This document shows positions 1 through 7,452 of a DNA stretch of 12,500 nt, one piece after another. A program made the position numbers and the translations under genes. The notes below the pieces were generated by a model. The model saw nothing but the letters and a program-made list of their open reading frames with translations, was not told the origin of the DNA and did no database searches. Within the stretch, counting starts at the first letter, position 1. Each line of letters opens with the position of its first letter. This stretch comes from Actinidia chinensis (lineage: Eukaryota > Streptophyta > Magnoliopsida > Ericales > Actinidiaceae): contig CM018896.1 of the NCBI GenBank assembly GCA_009663005.1, forward strand, positions 13,563,576-13,576,075, in the 5' to 3' direction.

Positions 1-453
1 AAATTATTATGATGTTATCCGGCAGCTAAAGGCCTAAACCTCTTTTAACCATTTTTTTTCCGAAAGAAAACGCACTCCAATCCTTAATGTTTTTTGAATA
101 ACATCAAAATTTTGAGTAAGACGTTGATTTACAGTGAAAGGTTGATCATCCTTGATTTAATGAAGGATTTGGTTCTCCCATTGACTTGATAGAGAGTTTG
201 ATGAAAAGATGTTGGGAACCCTTTTTCCATTTTTCATCGAATTTAAAGTTTGATGAGGAGTACAATGCCATAACAACACATGTTTCTCATTTCATCCCAA
301 GTCGTTCCACACAGCTAAGCTTTTTCATTTGCAATTACAAACATACCTTAAATTAAACCGCTGAAACAACAGACTGAACACGTAACAACGTCGACAAGCA
401 TCAGAACTCACAATGTTGGTATGCCATATGTATATGTAATATGTATGCATTTG

Positions 454-456
<3 letters not shown>
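1..456 (-). other. Presumed intron 1 of the MAT1-like gene
   Basis: No exon-like segment with the conserved MAT1 continuation is visible on the minus strand between the microsatellite and the left edge. The stretch is AT-rich with no protein-like frame. It is interpreted as intron only because of the donor at 496-495. Confidence 0.4.

Positions 457-493
<37 letters not shown>
457..493. repeat. (GA)n microsatellite, about 18 units
   Basis: A perfect GA dinucleotide run of 37 bases. On the minus strand it reads (CT)n and begins three bases after the presumed donor site of the MAT1-like exon, so it would be the first part of that intron. Pure dinucleotide runs of this length are normally polymorphic. 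The reading frames that cross it are repeat artefacts. Confidence 0.97.
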
Positions 494-496
<3 letters not shown>

Positions 497-498
<2 letters not shown>

Positions 499-572
499 GC
501 TGGAAATCCTCTTGCGGATGGCCATCTCCTTGGCGAAGGAATTGGTACCGCCGTACCGGAGGCGACCACCAT
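497..572 (-). CDS. MAT1: Probable first coding exon of MAT1 (CDK-activating kinase assembly factor), N-terminus only
   Basis: On the minus strand an ATG in good context (GCGCCATGG) opens MVVASG. The exon continues one frame over as GGTNSFAKEMAIRKRISS and ends in AT directly before GTACTC. In plant MAT1 proteins the N-terminus runs KEMAIRRR(I/M)xSI followed by FNKREEDFPSL, so a phase-2 intron after the AT of the Ile codon fits the family. MAT1 bridges CDK-activating kinase and cyclin H in TFIIH in the nucleus; the remainder of the gene would lie left of the window. What I see is only about 25 residues, so the family call rests on a short match. The exon is 76 bases, where phase 2 needs 77. One base appears to be missing in the GGTACGGCGG stretch (about 552-557), which breaks the frame and is either a base-calling error or a real disabling deletion. 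An in-frame downstream ATG (MAIRKR) would bypass the break. Confidence 0.5.
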
Positions 573-900
573 GGCGCTACTGCTCTTTTGAGGAAGGGTT
601 TCATCATCGTTTAATATTTCTCAATTTTTGGATATGAGTTTATTTTTGTAATTAGTACAATTAGTTGGGGGGTCCTCTATTTTAGACCTAAAATTCTTCT
701 TCCTGTACCAGATGTGATTTTCTCTCCACACCCACGCTCCTCCCCACCCCACTGGCTCTATAGCCGTCCACCACCACCACCGCTCCTCTCCCTTCTCCTA
801 CCTCTACTTGAGCACCGTTGTAGTCTACTTGCTCGCGAGGCTTCCTGATACTCTTCTCCTATCTCTACTTGAGCATCGTTGTAGTCTATGAAAAAAAATA
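573..900 (-). promoter_or_regulatory. Leader and proximal promoter region of the MAT1-like gene
   Basis: This block lies directly upstream of the minus-strand ATG. It contains a strongly pyrimidine-biased section (about 720-860 on the plus strand), including a CCACCACCACCACC run and the direct repeat described separately. I do not see a convincing TATA box in the minus orientation. The call is by position only. Confidence 0.3.
793..889. repeat. 36-bp direct repeat, 61-bp period
   Basis: Copy one is at 793-828 and copy two at 854-889, both containing CTCTACTTGAGCA and CGTTGTAGTCTA. They differ at three positions, each C in copy one and T in copy two. The 25 bases between copies are not repeated. 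It sits in the presumed upstream region of the MAT1-like gene. Confidence 0.85.
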
Positions 901-1324
901 TTAAATTTGAGTTATTGATTTCATAATTTTTTTTTCCTTTTTCTTTTTTTTCCGTTAAATTGTTAATCCAAACACAACTTAAAAAGAATTGCTTGCTCAG
1001 AAATCTTTCGATTGGAACTCAAGATTCGAATTGTCTATGAGAAAGCATTACAGAAACAAGATCACAGCGGTAGTGGCTGGTGGCAGTGGGGGTGGGGGTT
1101 ATGGACAAAAAATTTGTCTTAGAATTTTAAATACTGGAATTAAATTATTAATTGAGGTGTTAATAATAAACAATAATGTAAAATACTGGGTGTAAAGAGA
1201 AAATGGGCTGGAGAGGACAATTTTGGGTCTAAATAGGATAACCCATGAAAAGAATGAGAAAGTTATGATTCTTGTTTTATTGATCCTAACAATTGGATTA
1301 GGTTGAAATAAGAATATTACTAGC
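901..1324. other. Intergenic DNA, nothing recognised
   Basis: AT-rich sequence with one G-rich island (about 1068-1102) containing GTGGGGGTGGGGG. A short open frame across it shows no family resemblance. No promoter or RNA gene is supported here. Confidence 0.5.
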
Positions 1325-2165
1325 AAAATCTAAAAATAAATAATTAAATAATTTTAGATTAATAATATTTCTAAAATAATTAATTTTATTGAGGTAATTA
1401 GTAGTAGTATTTTTTTGATTTTTTTTTCAAATTTAAAAAATACTAATATAATAATTATGGTATGATATATATATTTAGATATTTTTCAATTGGATAAATC
1501 TCATTAAGATACAATTACTTACCATTTGAAATGATAATCTATTTTTATATTTATTTTAATATGAAAATCAAATAAACCATAAAAAGATACTATTAAAACA
1601 CTTTATCTTTAACACACTACTTAAACTTTTTTATTTTAATTTATAAAAAGAAGCGAATGGAGCTCCCACATAATTGCTCTCAAAAAATCTCTTTGCAATA
1701 ATATATCCTAAAACAAAATCGTTCTATGCACTGATAAAAATATTAAATTATATTAATTAATTTAATATATAAATAGTAGTAAAATTAATTTTTGTGTATA
1801 GATTAAAAAAATATCAATAATATATTTAAACTAATTTTAATGAGATATTAATAGTATATTTTGAAAACTTTTTTAAAATTATTAAAAAAAATAATAATTA
1901 TGATCTGATGTATATTGGAATACTTTTCAATTAGACATAATACATTAAAATATTATTAAAATATTTTTCATTTGAATTGATAATTTATTTTTATATTAAT
2001 CTTAATAAAAGTCAAACAAACTATATTAAAGATACTATTAATATATTTTCTATTTAAGATGAAATTTAATTTAATTTATATTTATTTAAAATTAAAATAA
2101 ATAGAGCTCCACAAGCTTTCTCAAGAAAAGTGCATCTGCAATAATATATATAGTAAAAATAATTT
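1325..2165. repeat. AT-rich tandem duplication, two diverged copies offset by 443 bp
   Basis: Copy one spans about 1325-1720 and copy two about 1770-2165. Matching landmarks keep the same offset. AATTATG at 1453 pairs with 1896, and TGCAATAATATAT at 1694 pairs with 2137. Between them both copies carry TTTTTCAATT, ATTTATTTTTATATT-like text, AAGATACTATTAA and a GGAGCTCC/AGAGCTCC block in the same order. The copies differ by many substitutions and indels, so the duplication is old. Outer limits are approximate. No coding potential or terminal inverted repeats were seen. Confidence 0.75.
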
Positions 2166-2780
2166 CCAAACTAAGTCAAAATTTGATGGCCCCACGTAAT
2201 CTTAGACAACCAAACATGACATTATCTTTTCTAAAGTTTAGAATTTAAATTTTATGTTGAGGTTAGCAAGTTGAATAATCCAAATCGTTGATTTTTTTGG
2301 ACCCACTAATTTGATTAGCACATGTAAAAATCAAAACGACCAAGTGTCAATTGACACATGATCGAATAACTTTGGTCAGAATAGCAAATATATTTTTTAA
2401 TATTGGTCGTCTGTTTTGTTTAAGAAATCAATCTAATTTTTTATATGAATGGCTCAAATTACTTAGATGGGTCAAGGGTGGATCAATATTCACAATTTTT
2501 TTTCAAAATATTAATTTTAAATACACTTTATGAATTATTTAATAAATTATTTTATATTCACATACAATGTGAGTTTCAAATTATCAATTAGATAAAACTT
2601 ACAATTTATATAAGAACGAAATAATTCATTCGATAATTTATAAAGTATATCTACCGTTATTCTTTTAAAAGTTCCTTTTTCATCTATCTTTCTGACGTGG
2701 CATGATTTGGGTGGAGCTAAAAGCAACCACAAAAGCTGTAAAAATGTAATCATCTGCACCTGATTAAAAATCCATTGAAA
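2166..2780. other. Upstream region of the plus-strand gene
   Basis: AT-rich upstream DNA holding the W-box palindrome and, at 2693-2702, TGACGTGGCA, an ACGT-core element of the type bound by bZIP factors. The remainder shows no gene, and open frames here are short and unlike proteins. Confidence 0.4.
2344..2357. promoter_or_regulatory. Perfect 14-bp palindrome with back-to-back W-box cores
   Basis: GTGTCAATTGACAC is its own reverse complement and presents TTGAC on both strands, meeting head to head. TTGAC is the core bound by WRKY transcription factors. It lies about 450 bp upstream of the TATA box of the plus-strand gene. Function is inferred from the motif only. Confidence 0.4.
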
Positions 2781-2786
2781 CCGACA

Positions 2787-2854
2787 TTTATAAGCGTTGT
2801 GGGCCCACCACGAAACCTTTAAAACACGGGAGGAGCTCCACCGACTAAACCCTT
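2787..2854 (+). promoter_or_regulatory. Core promoter: TATA box, GGGCCCAC site and telo-box
   Basis: TTTATAAG at 2787-2794 is a good plant TATA box. GGGCCCAC at 2801-2808 matches the TCP-bound site II element, and AAACCCTT at 2847-2854 matches the telo-box found near the starts of many plant housekeeping genes. Transcription would begin roughly 2815-2825, a position inferred from TATA spacing. A pyrimidine-rich leader follows, as expected for this promoter class. Confidence 0.6.
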
Positions 2855-2921
2855 CCTCTCTCAATTCCGACTCCCTCTCTCTCTGGGCTTGGCCTTCTTC
2901 GGTTATCACTCTCTTCCAAAG
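2818..2921 (+). other. Putative non-coding first exon (5' UTR) ending at a splice donor
   Basis: A CT-rich stretch (CCTTCCTCTCTC, CTCCCTCTCTCTC) ends at CCAAAG followed by GTTAGT at 2922, a good donor, and then by T-rich intron-like sequence. A frame is open through it but shows no recognisable protein and continues past the donor, so I treat it as UTR. The start is estimated from the TATA box. The link to the exon ending at 5142 is inferred from strand and order. Confidence 0.45.
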
Positions 2922-3439
2922 GTTAGTTCTATTTTTTTTTGCATGTTACAAACATCTCTTCACCCTCGAATTTCTTGATTTATTTGATATTTCTTGTTGT
3001 ACGCGTTCGAATTTTTTTGAGAATTGGAGAATTAATAGAATACTCAAATTATCGTAGGGTTTATGCGATTAATTTTGAGAAATTGGTGTTCTCTTGGGCA
3101 TAATTCTTCCTTAGGGGCTTACGTGATGTCATGAAAATTTAATTGAATTTGTTGTTTTCAGACTCATTTTGTAGTTCCATAGTTGTAATTGCTTTCTAGA
3201 CCTCAATCGAAAGGGGATTTTATGTAAAAAAAGGATAAAAAATTATTAAATTTAACCGAACATATAACCCTTGCCTTCAATAGAGATTAAAAAGTTTCAT
3301 GTAGCTGATCCCAATTGATTAGTACACAAGGCTTAGTTTTGTTTGGTTATAAATATTTTTTTTATATCTCGGTATCCGGCTCAAGGACCAGCTAACCTGT
3401 TGACCAATTTCACTGTCCACTAACATGAGCCCAGTTAAA
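2922..3439 (+). other. First intron, proximal part
   Basis: T-rich sequence following the donor. TTGTTTTCAG near 3152-3161 would be a usable acceptor, but no protein-like exon follows it. Nothing else is recognised. Confidence 0.35.
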
Positions 3440-3835
3440 ATTGATCTAGATTTGCTAACTTGATAATATCAACTTTACTTATTTATTCACTAAATTAGTG
3501 TATAATTTGACAATTCAAACTGTTCATCTTTTAAATGTCGTTGCAAGAATGATGTGTACTAAAAATTAAAATGATTGGGTATTAGTAAGTTTATTTTTAA
3601 AATCAAAACCATGCACGGTCCATTATGAAATCAAAATACGTATACAAACCGCGCAGATTTGATATATAGTTCATAAAATCCAATTCTAATTTTTGCAACA
3701 CACCTTTATTGCAACGATATTTAAAAGATGAACGGTTTATATCGTCAAATTATTCACGTATTTGACCAAGAAATAGTCAACTTCACGGTGAAGTTGAGTT
3801 CGCCAACTTTAGCAAATTTAAATACATTAAAATCA
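3440..3835. mobile_element. Foldback (MITE-like) element with long imperfect inverted arms
   Basis: The left segment TAATTTGAC...GTTCATCTTTTAAAT (3503-3536) recurs inverted at about 3713-3752. The match extends inward through TTGCAA (3541 versus 3709) and outward to TTTGCTAACTT (3451-3461) paired with AACTTTAGCAAA (3805-3816). The arms are about 130-150 bp with many mismatches around a central loop of about 80 bp. No coding capacity is seen. I could not fix the target duplication, so superfamily is undecided; long arms are common in Mutator-like MITEs. Confidence 0.6.
3778..3796. repeat. Short perfect hairpin, 9-bp arms with 1-base loop
   Basis: CAACTTCACGGTGAAGTTG has perfectly complementary 9-base arms around one G. 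It lies in the right arm of the foldback element and is flanked by GT and AG, so it may be a secondary insertion or local duplication within that arm. Confidence 0.6.
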
Positions 3836-3879
3836 GGACAAAGTTCCATATGGACTGGTCCAATTCAGAAATTAATAAC

Positions 3880-3960
3880 ACTTTCGAACCTGAGACCTTA
3901 AAAGAAAGCGGCCTCCAAATCTCAAGCCTAGACCACCATGTCAATCCCCGGGATTGATCT
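3880..3960 (-). mobile_element. tRNA-derived SINE-like remnant with A and B boxes
   Basis: On the minus strand TGGTCTAGGCTTGAG (3935-3921) fits the RNA polymerase III A box. GGTTCGAA (3890-3883) fits the B box, with about 37 bases between them, a normal distance for tRNA-derived promoters. The intervening sequence does not fold as an intact tRNA that I can see, and no 3' poly(A) tail is obvious. This suggests a decayed SINE head rather than a functional tRNA gene. Confidence 0.4.
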
Positions 3961-4006
3961 CTCTATGTTTCGTCAAAAATGAGATATAAAGAAAAATGTT
4001 CATATG

Positions 4007-4246
4007 GAGTGTTTGGGCAAGGGAAGTGTAGCCCTTGTTCCATACATATGTTACGTTCTTAATCCCTTTTGGCAACGTTGATACAGATGTTTGAAGTCGA
4101 GATTGGATCTATTAGTATATGGGGGCCCAACTTTATCCATATTCTATGCAAAAATTAAACTCTAGATTAATAGTCTATTGGGACGGGTAATCCCAAAACG
4201 GGAGGATTATGAGTTTTATGGGATGGTATTGCGAATCCCAACACTC
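4007..4246. mobile_element. Short MITE-like element with GAGTGTTTGGG ends
   Basis: The left end GAGTGTTTGGG (4007-4017) is mirrored at the right by CCCAACACTC (4237-4246), whose complement is GAGTGTTGGG, one base shorter. The interior (240 bp in total) has the repeated AATCCC / GGGAT texture common in non-autonomous DNA transposons with GTGTTTGGG termini. A further GGGTTTG and CCCAAATAC just outside could be alternative ends. I see no clear target duplication. Confidence 0.4.
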
Positions 4247-4289
4247 TTGGGTTTGTCATGAAATCCCAAATACATGTTCCAAAATGACA

Positions 4290-4857
4290 TTGAATAACCA
4301 CGTTGAACCTACACACAATTTTTTGAATCTGAGCCATCTGACCCAACTACTGGCCCATTTCATACTCGCCTATGCCGTTTTTTTTTTCTGCACCTGGGTG
4401 GCTACAATGACGCAATCCATATCACAGCTACATTCACATGCTACAGTGGCGTTCATTCTTCCCTATGGATCACAATTTTAATTATATTCTCAACCGATAT
4501 TCCATAATAATCTTATAAGTCTTCAAAATGATATCCGGGTCCATTTCACATATGTTTCACAGCCGGAATTTTTGAATGGTGGCGTTGGCTGCGGAGATAA
4601 TAGATTATGCCGATTACCAATCTATGTCAATTACGGAAATCTTTATTCTCATAATGAAGGGATATTCTTTTACTGACTCATGTTTCTTTTCTCCATTCAT
4701 CACAACCTAATGCGCACTATTAGTAGTGCTATTCATATCCTGTATTCTGAGTGGTTGTTGGGTTGGTAATTGCATCAATTATGGAGCCATTTATGCCAAT
4801 CCAATAATTTTTCCCAACACCATGGGGCTGTGTTGCAGCAAAATTTTTCCTCCCCAG
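4290..4857 (+). pseudogene. Frame-broken protein-like stretch upstream of the intact exon
   Basis: Several adjoining segments look like translated plant sequence but lie in different frames. Examples are ESEPSDPTTGPF (about 4327), LPIYVNYGNLYSHNEG (about 4614), NCINYGAIYANP (about 4768) and FSQHHGAVLQQNFSSPDG (about 4806). They share a Tyr/Asn/Ser/His-rich composition and sit in the order expected of one coding exon. No single frame carries them and no clean splice pairs would join them. I read this as the 5' coding part of the plus-strand gene, either decayed or carrying indel errors. Exon limits and start codon cannot be set. Confidence 0.3.
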
Positions 4858-5142
4858 ATGGATAACAATTCTAGCAAAGTTGCCAACAGAAATGCAAGAT
4901 ATATTAATCAAGATTCTTCTTTGAAGGTTCTGCTGCTTTTCCAAAGCCCATCGGTTTTTGCCAGGCTGGTTCACCTTCTAAGAAAAAGTTCGGATCGTGC
5001 CTTATGGGTTTGTCATATAGTTCTGGTGGCGAGATCCCTATTGAGCGAAATTCTTCTCAGCGGCAGCATGGTAACAAGATTAGCGTAGGGAGCAAACCAA
5101 CTAAATCCTTGCCGGTTTCTTCTAGCTGTGCAAAACAATCAG
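4858..5142 (+). CDS. Coding exon of an unrecognised plant protein, C-terminal half begins
   Basis: From 4923 one frame reads EGSAAFPKPIGFCQ, then SPSKKKFGSCLMGLSY, a Ser/Lys-rich region, and SSSCAKQS. It ends at CAATCAG|GTGAG, a strong donor leaving phase 1. Upstream, 4858-4920 reads MDNNSSKVANRNARYINQDS in another frame, and text before 4857 (AVLQQNFSSPDG) is back in the first. One extra base near 4860 and one missing in the TTT at 4920-4922 would explain this, with no net frame change. If instead the exon starts later, TTTTTGCCAG (4955-4964) is a plausible acceptor. The continuation at 11301 is in frame. I do not recognise the family. The KKK cluster and the basic stretch in the next exon suggest a nuclear protein (inference). 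Confidence 0.6.
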
Positions 5143-5367
5143 GTGAGAATTTTGCAATTTAGTGCTCTACTTTCAACATTATGGTTGTGAAAGGATAGAA
5201 GACCTCATTCTTTGTGTCATTTAATACGTTGTTTTTACCTATCCAAAATGAAAGTAGAATAGTTTTTAGAAAATCAGAAGAGATAAAATCAAGTGTCGAT
5301 ATCTTAATATTCCTCAGGTGAGACTCCGGAAATAACATGTTTCTTTTCGGTCTTGTTTAGCCCATAA

Positions 5368-5401
5368 GGGGTCTACGTGTTTAGTCCAACATGTAGACCC
5401 C
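5368..5401 (+). repeat. Stem-loop with 13-bp arms in the intron
   Basis: GGGGTCTACGTGT (5368-5380) pairs with ACATGTAGACCCC (5389-5401) across an 8-base loop. One position is a G-U type pair in RNA, the other twelve are Watson-Crick. It lies 225 bases after the donor at 5143. There is no T-run after it, so it is not a terminator. Confidence 0.75.
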
Positions 5402-5672
5402 TGCAGGCATACTTTGTCTTGCTTTGACAGGTGGTGTTCTTAAACACCTCCCCTTTCCATACTTTCCTCCAGACAGAGAAGGATGATATAAGTTTTTTTT
5501 AAAGTAAATATCAATTTATTAACAAAAAGGCATTAGAGTAATGCCAACAACTTCCAAAAAGGCCTATAGAGTCACGAGAGTATTAAAAAGTTCTATAAAA
5601 TCCATGAACTTGTCGAGAGAAGGATTACTATCCTTCTGACTCCCAATTATACATAAGACTCAAAACTTGCTC

Positions 5673-5909
5673 CTAAGCTTTAAAAAGGGACTTCCACTCC
5701 TTCAAATGCCAACGATTCAGTCTCTTTCCGACCTTCGTCCCTCTACAAGAATGAAGAAACTCCATTACACTTGCAGGAAACACCCATTCCTTATCAAACC
5801 AAGAAATAACTAAGGTCCCTGGGCAATGGATAAGAGAATGATCCACCAACTTTCCACCACTTTTGCACATGCAACACCAATTCATGATGAGTTTCCTCCT
5901 ACGAAACAT
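5673..5909 (-). pseudogene. zf-RVT domain remnant of the LINE ORF2
   Basis: The open segment reads MFRRRKLIMNW, then the zinc-finger signature CCMCKSGGKLVDHSLIHC (Cys-x2-Cys and His-x4-Cys pairs kept), then WVFPASVMEFLHSC, the usual downstream context in plant LINEs. It is a fragment, since frames shift just upstream of it. It has no function of its own. Confidence 0.75.
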
Positions 5910-6058
5910 ATTATCAACTGTAAAATCTTATTCTGCTACACACACCATAGAAGTTTACTAGGAAGGTCCCCGAGGACGTTAAGCTCCATCATGTTGCATC
6001 CTCCCATACCCCAAGCCTGGCAAACTGTAGTCTCTCTCCACAAGAGCCATCATCCCAT

Positions 6059-6280
6059 TCATCTTCCAATCATGCACCTCCTTGCGAGTAAAATGTCCCA
6101 AATCATTTGGCCTCTCTCCCATCTAAGATAATCTGCCACCAAAGCATTCCTATCCGGTGATATCCGACAGAACCAAAATTTTGCCGAACTCCTATCTCCT
6201 ACATTCAAGCTCAAGAAGCCCATAAAATCATCCCTCCCCCGCAAACCAAACCCATAAGACATATCAACCTCAAGAGACAT
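6059..6280 (-). pseudogene. LINE ORF2 linker-region remnant
   Basis: The segment includes VGDRSSAKFWFCRISPDRN and VADYLRWERGQMIWDILLARR. This corresponds to the region between the RT thumb and the zinc finger in plant LINEs, where G-D-x-S...FW and an acidic/aromatic pattern recur. Frame breaks occur on both sides (before about 6280 and after about 6059). Confidence 0.65.
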
Positions 6281-6625
6281 TCAATCTGCCCAACTACTAC
6301 TATTCTTCAACACCACCACCTTCCTTCACCATCTCTCTCTCACACAAGCAAACCTCCACAGTCACTCCTGCAATAACGCATTGTTAAATATCCCCAACCT
6401 CCAATCCCAACCTCCCATTTCTAATAGGAATACACACTATGTCCCAGTCCACCAAATGATATTTGAATTCTTGCACCAAACCACACCAAGTCTCTTTGCA
6501 AGTTTTTAAACTCTTTGCAACTGAAGCAGGAATAACAAACAATGACATGAAGTAAGTAAACTGGAAAAAGTGCTCTTAGTAACAGTGATAATTCATCCTT
6601 ACGACATATATTGCTTTTTCCACAC

Positions 6626-6709
6626 ACAAACAAACACACACACCCACACCCCTCCCCATTCTCTTCTGAAATCTCTCAAACAGTGTCCCATACTACACTA
6701 AGATAAATA
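6626..6709. repeat. CA-rich simple sequence between LINE and LTR element
   Basis: CACACACAAACAAACACACACACCC at about 6620-6645 is an imperfect CA/CAAA run, followed by CCCCTCCCC and ordinary sequence up to the AAATA target site at 6705. It marks the junction between the LINE 5' break and the flank of the LTR insertion. Confidence 0.8.
6705..6709. repeat. Target site duplication, left copy (AAATA)
   Basis: AAATA directly precedes the TG of the 5' LTR and is repeated at 10499-10503 directly after the CA of the 3' LTR. Five bases is the standard duplication for LTR elements, confirming one insertion event with both ends kept. Confidence 0.92.
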
Positions 6710-7452
6710 TGTTGGATCCATCCCTCAACTGAAGGCCCAAGCCCAAGAATAAAGTCCAACCCAGAGCCCAGATGAATAGTCCACTATTGGGCCCAATCCC
6801 AATGCCTAAGCCAAGCCCAACAGCCCAAGCCAATATGAATAGTGAATTCATATTAAGGCAGTGAATGTGGGCAGACGGAAGAGAAGAAAGGAAGAGAAGA
6901 AAGGAGAAGAGAGCTCTTGATAGCTTCTTCAAAGAAGCTCGAGAAGTCGCCGATGGAGGCTCCTCCAGTGTCAAAAAGATGGTCTGTATGAGCTCAGCCA
7001 TGAATCTCATCTGCTCTTCGCTATGGCCTAATAAATTCAGAGGCAGACAGAGAAGAGAGACGGGCAGTGAGCAGAACATGTAATCCTGGGGGAGTACCGG
7101 GAGCACACAGCATGTTTGCTGTGTGCAGAGGGGGGGAGGCTGAAGAGGGGCTGGGGGAGTGCTATGGTGGCTATTGAGAGCATAGAGAGCACTTATAAAT
7201 CTGCCGGAGAGTGGGCTAGAATTGGTACTGTGAGATCTGAGAGAGACAGTGAAGAGGTGAGAGATGAAGAGTGCTGGAGTGAGTGGAATGAGCTCCTCCC
7301 CTATTGTACTCATTGTAATTCATTGCCTGAGATGTGAATTATTTTGTTCGCTCCGTGGATGTAGCAGATTTGGCCGAACCCTTATATCTGTGTCTCATGT
7401 GTGGTGGTTGATATGGTAGATGTGACTGGTGGCTAGTTCCTTGGGCACAACA
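6710..7452 (+). repeat. 5' LTR
   Basis: Starts TGTTGGATCC and ends GGGCACAACA. U3 holds six GCCCA motifs (6734-6829), followed by a purine-rich GAGAAG-type block. The TATA position reads CTAATAAAT (7028-7036), one base longer than in the 3' LTR. The 3' portion carries GTACTCATTGTAATTCATT, shared exactly with the 3' LTR. Long minus-strand frames across it are chance readings of the U3/R sequence. Confidence 0.95.
6734..6829 (+). promoter_or_regulatory. Cluster of GCCCA (site II-like) motifs in U3
   Basis: Six GCCCA pentamers, including GGCCCA and GGGCCCA forms, occur within about 95 bp. The 3' LTR has eight in the matching interval (9766-9877). GGCCCA/GGGCCCA sites are bound by TCP factors in plant promoters of growth-related genes. 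Their place upstream of the LTR TATA box suits an enhancer; activity is inferred. Confidence 0.5.

Larger units (their letters stand above)
5493..6628 (-). mobile_element. LINE (L1-type) 3' fragment, antisense in the intron
   Basis: Read on the minus strand, conceptual segments match the C-terminal half of a plant LINE ORF2 in the correct order. First comes the end of the reverse transcriptase region (QYMS near 6613, FMSLFVIPASVAKSLKT about 6557-6507, FKYHLVDWD about 6460). A region like the RT-to-zinc-ribbon linker follows (VADYLRW and GQMIWDIL around 6160-6090). Last is the zf-RVT zinc finger (WCCMCKSGGKLVDHSLIHC, about 5880-5820). The T-run at 5493-5500 is the complement of a short A tail at the 3' end. 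The endonuclease and most of the RT are absent, as in 5'-truncated insertions. Stops and frameshifts show it is dead. No target duplication was identified. Confidence 0.8.

Noticed and set aside
325..637. Open frames crossing the GA microsatellite on both strands
   Set aside because: The Ser-Leu and Arg-Glu runs are translations of the dinucleotide repeat; only the MAT1-like block next to it looks like protein.
1068..1102. G-quadruplex candidate
   Set aside because: Only two runs of three or more G are present; the others are GG, too weak to claim.
2547..2909. 120-codon minus-strand frame over the promoter
   Set aside because: It overlaps a good plus-strand TATA box, telo-box and CT-rich leader and has no recognisable motif.
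3883..3935. A tRNA gene on the minus strand
   Set aside because: A and B box-like motifs are present, but I could not form acceptor and anticodon stems, so only a SINE-like remnant is called.
4209..4481. 90-codon plus-strand frame
   Set aside because: It starts inside the MITE-like element and ends at a stop without a recognised domain. Competing frames in the same stretch look at least as protein-like, so it was not called as a gene.
6693..7313. A 206-codon open frame on the minus strand
   Set aside because: It lies almost wholly inside the 5' LTR, antisense to the element. Composition follows the GCCCA and GAGAAG repeats, and the matching 3' LTR region does not keep the frame.
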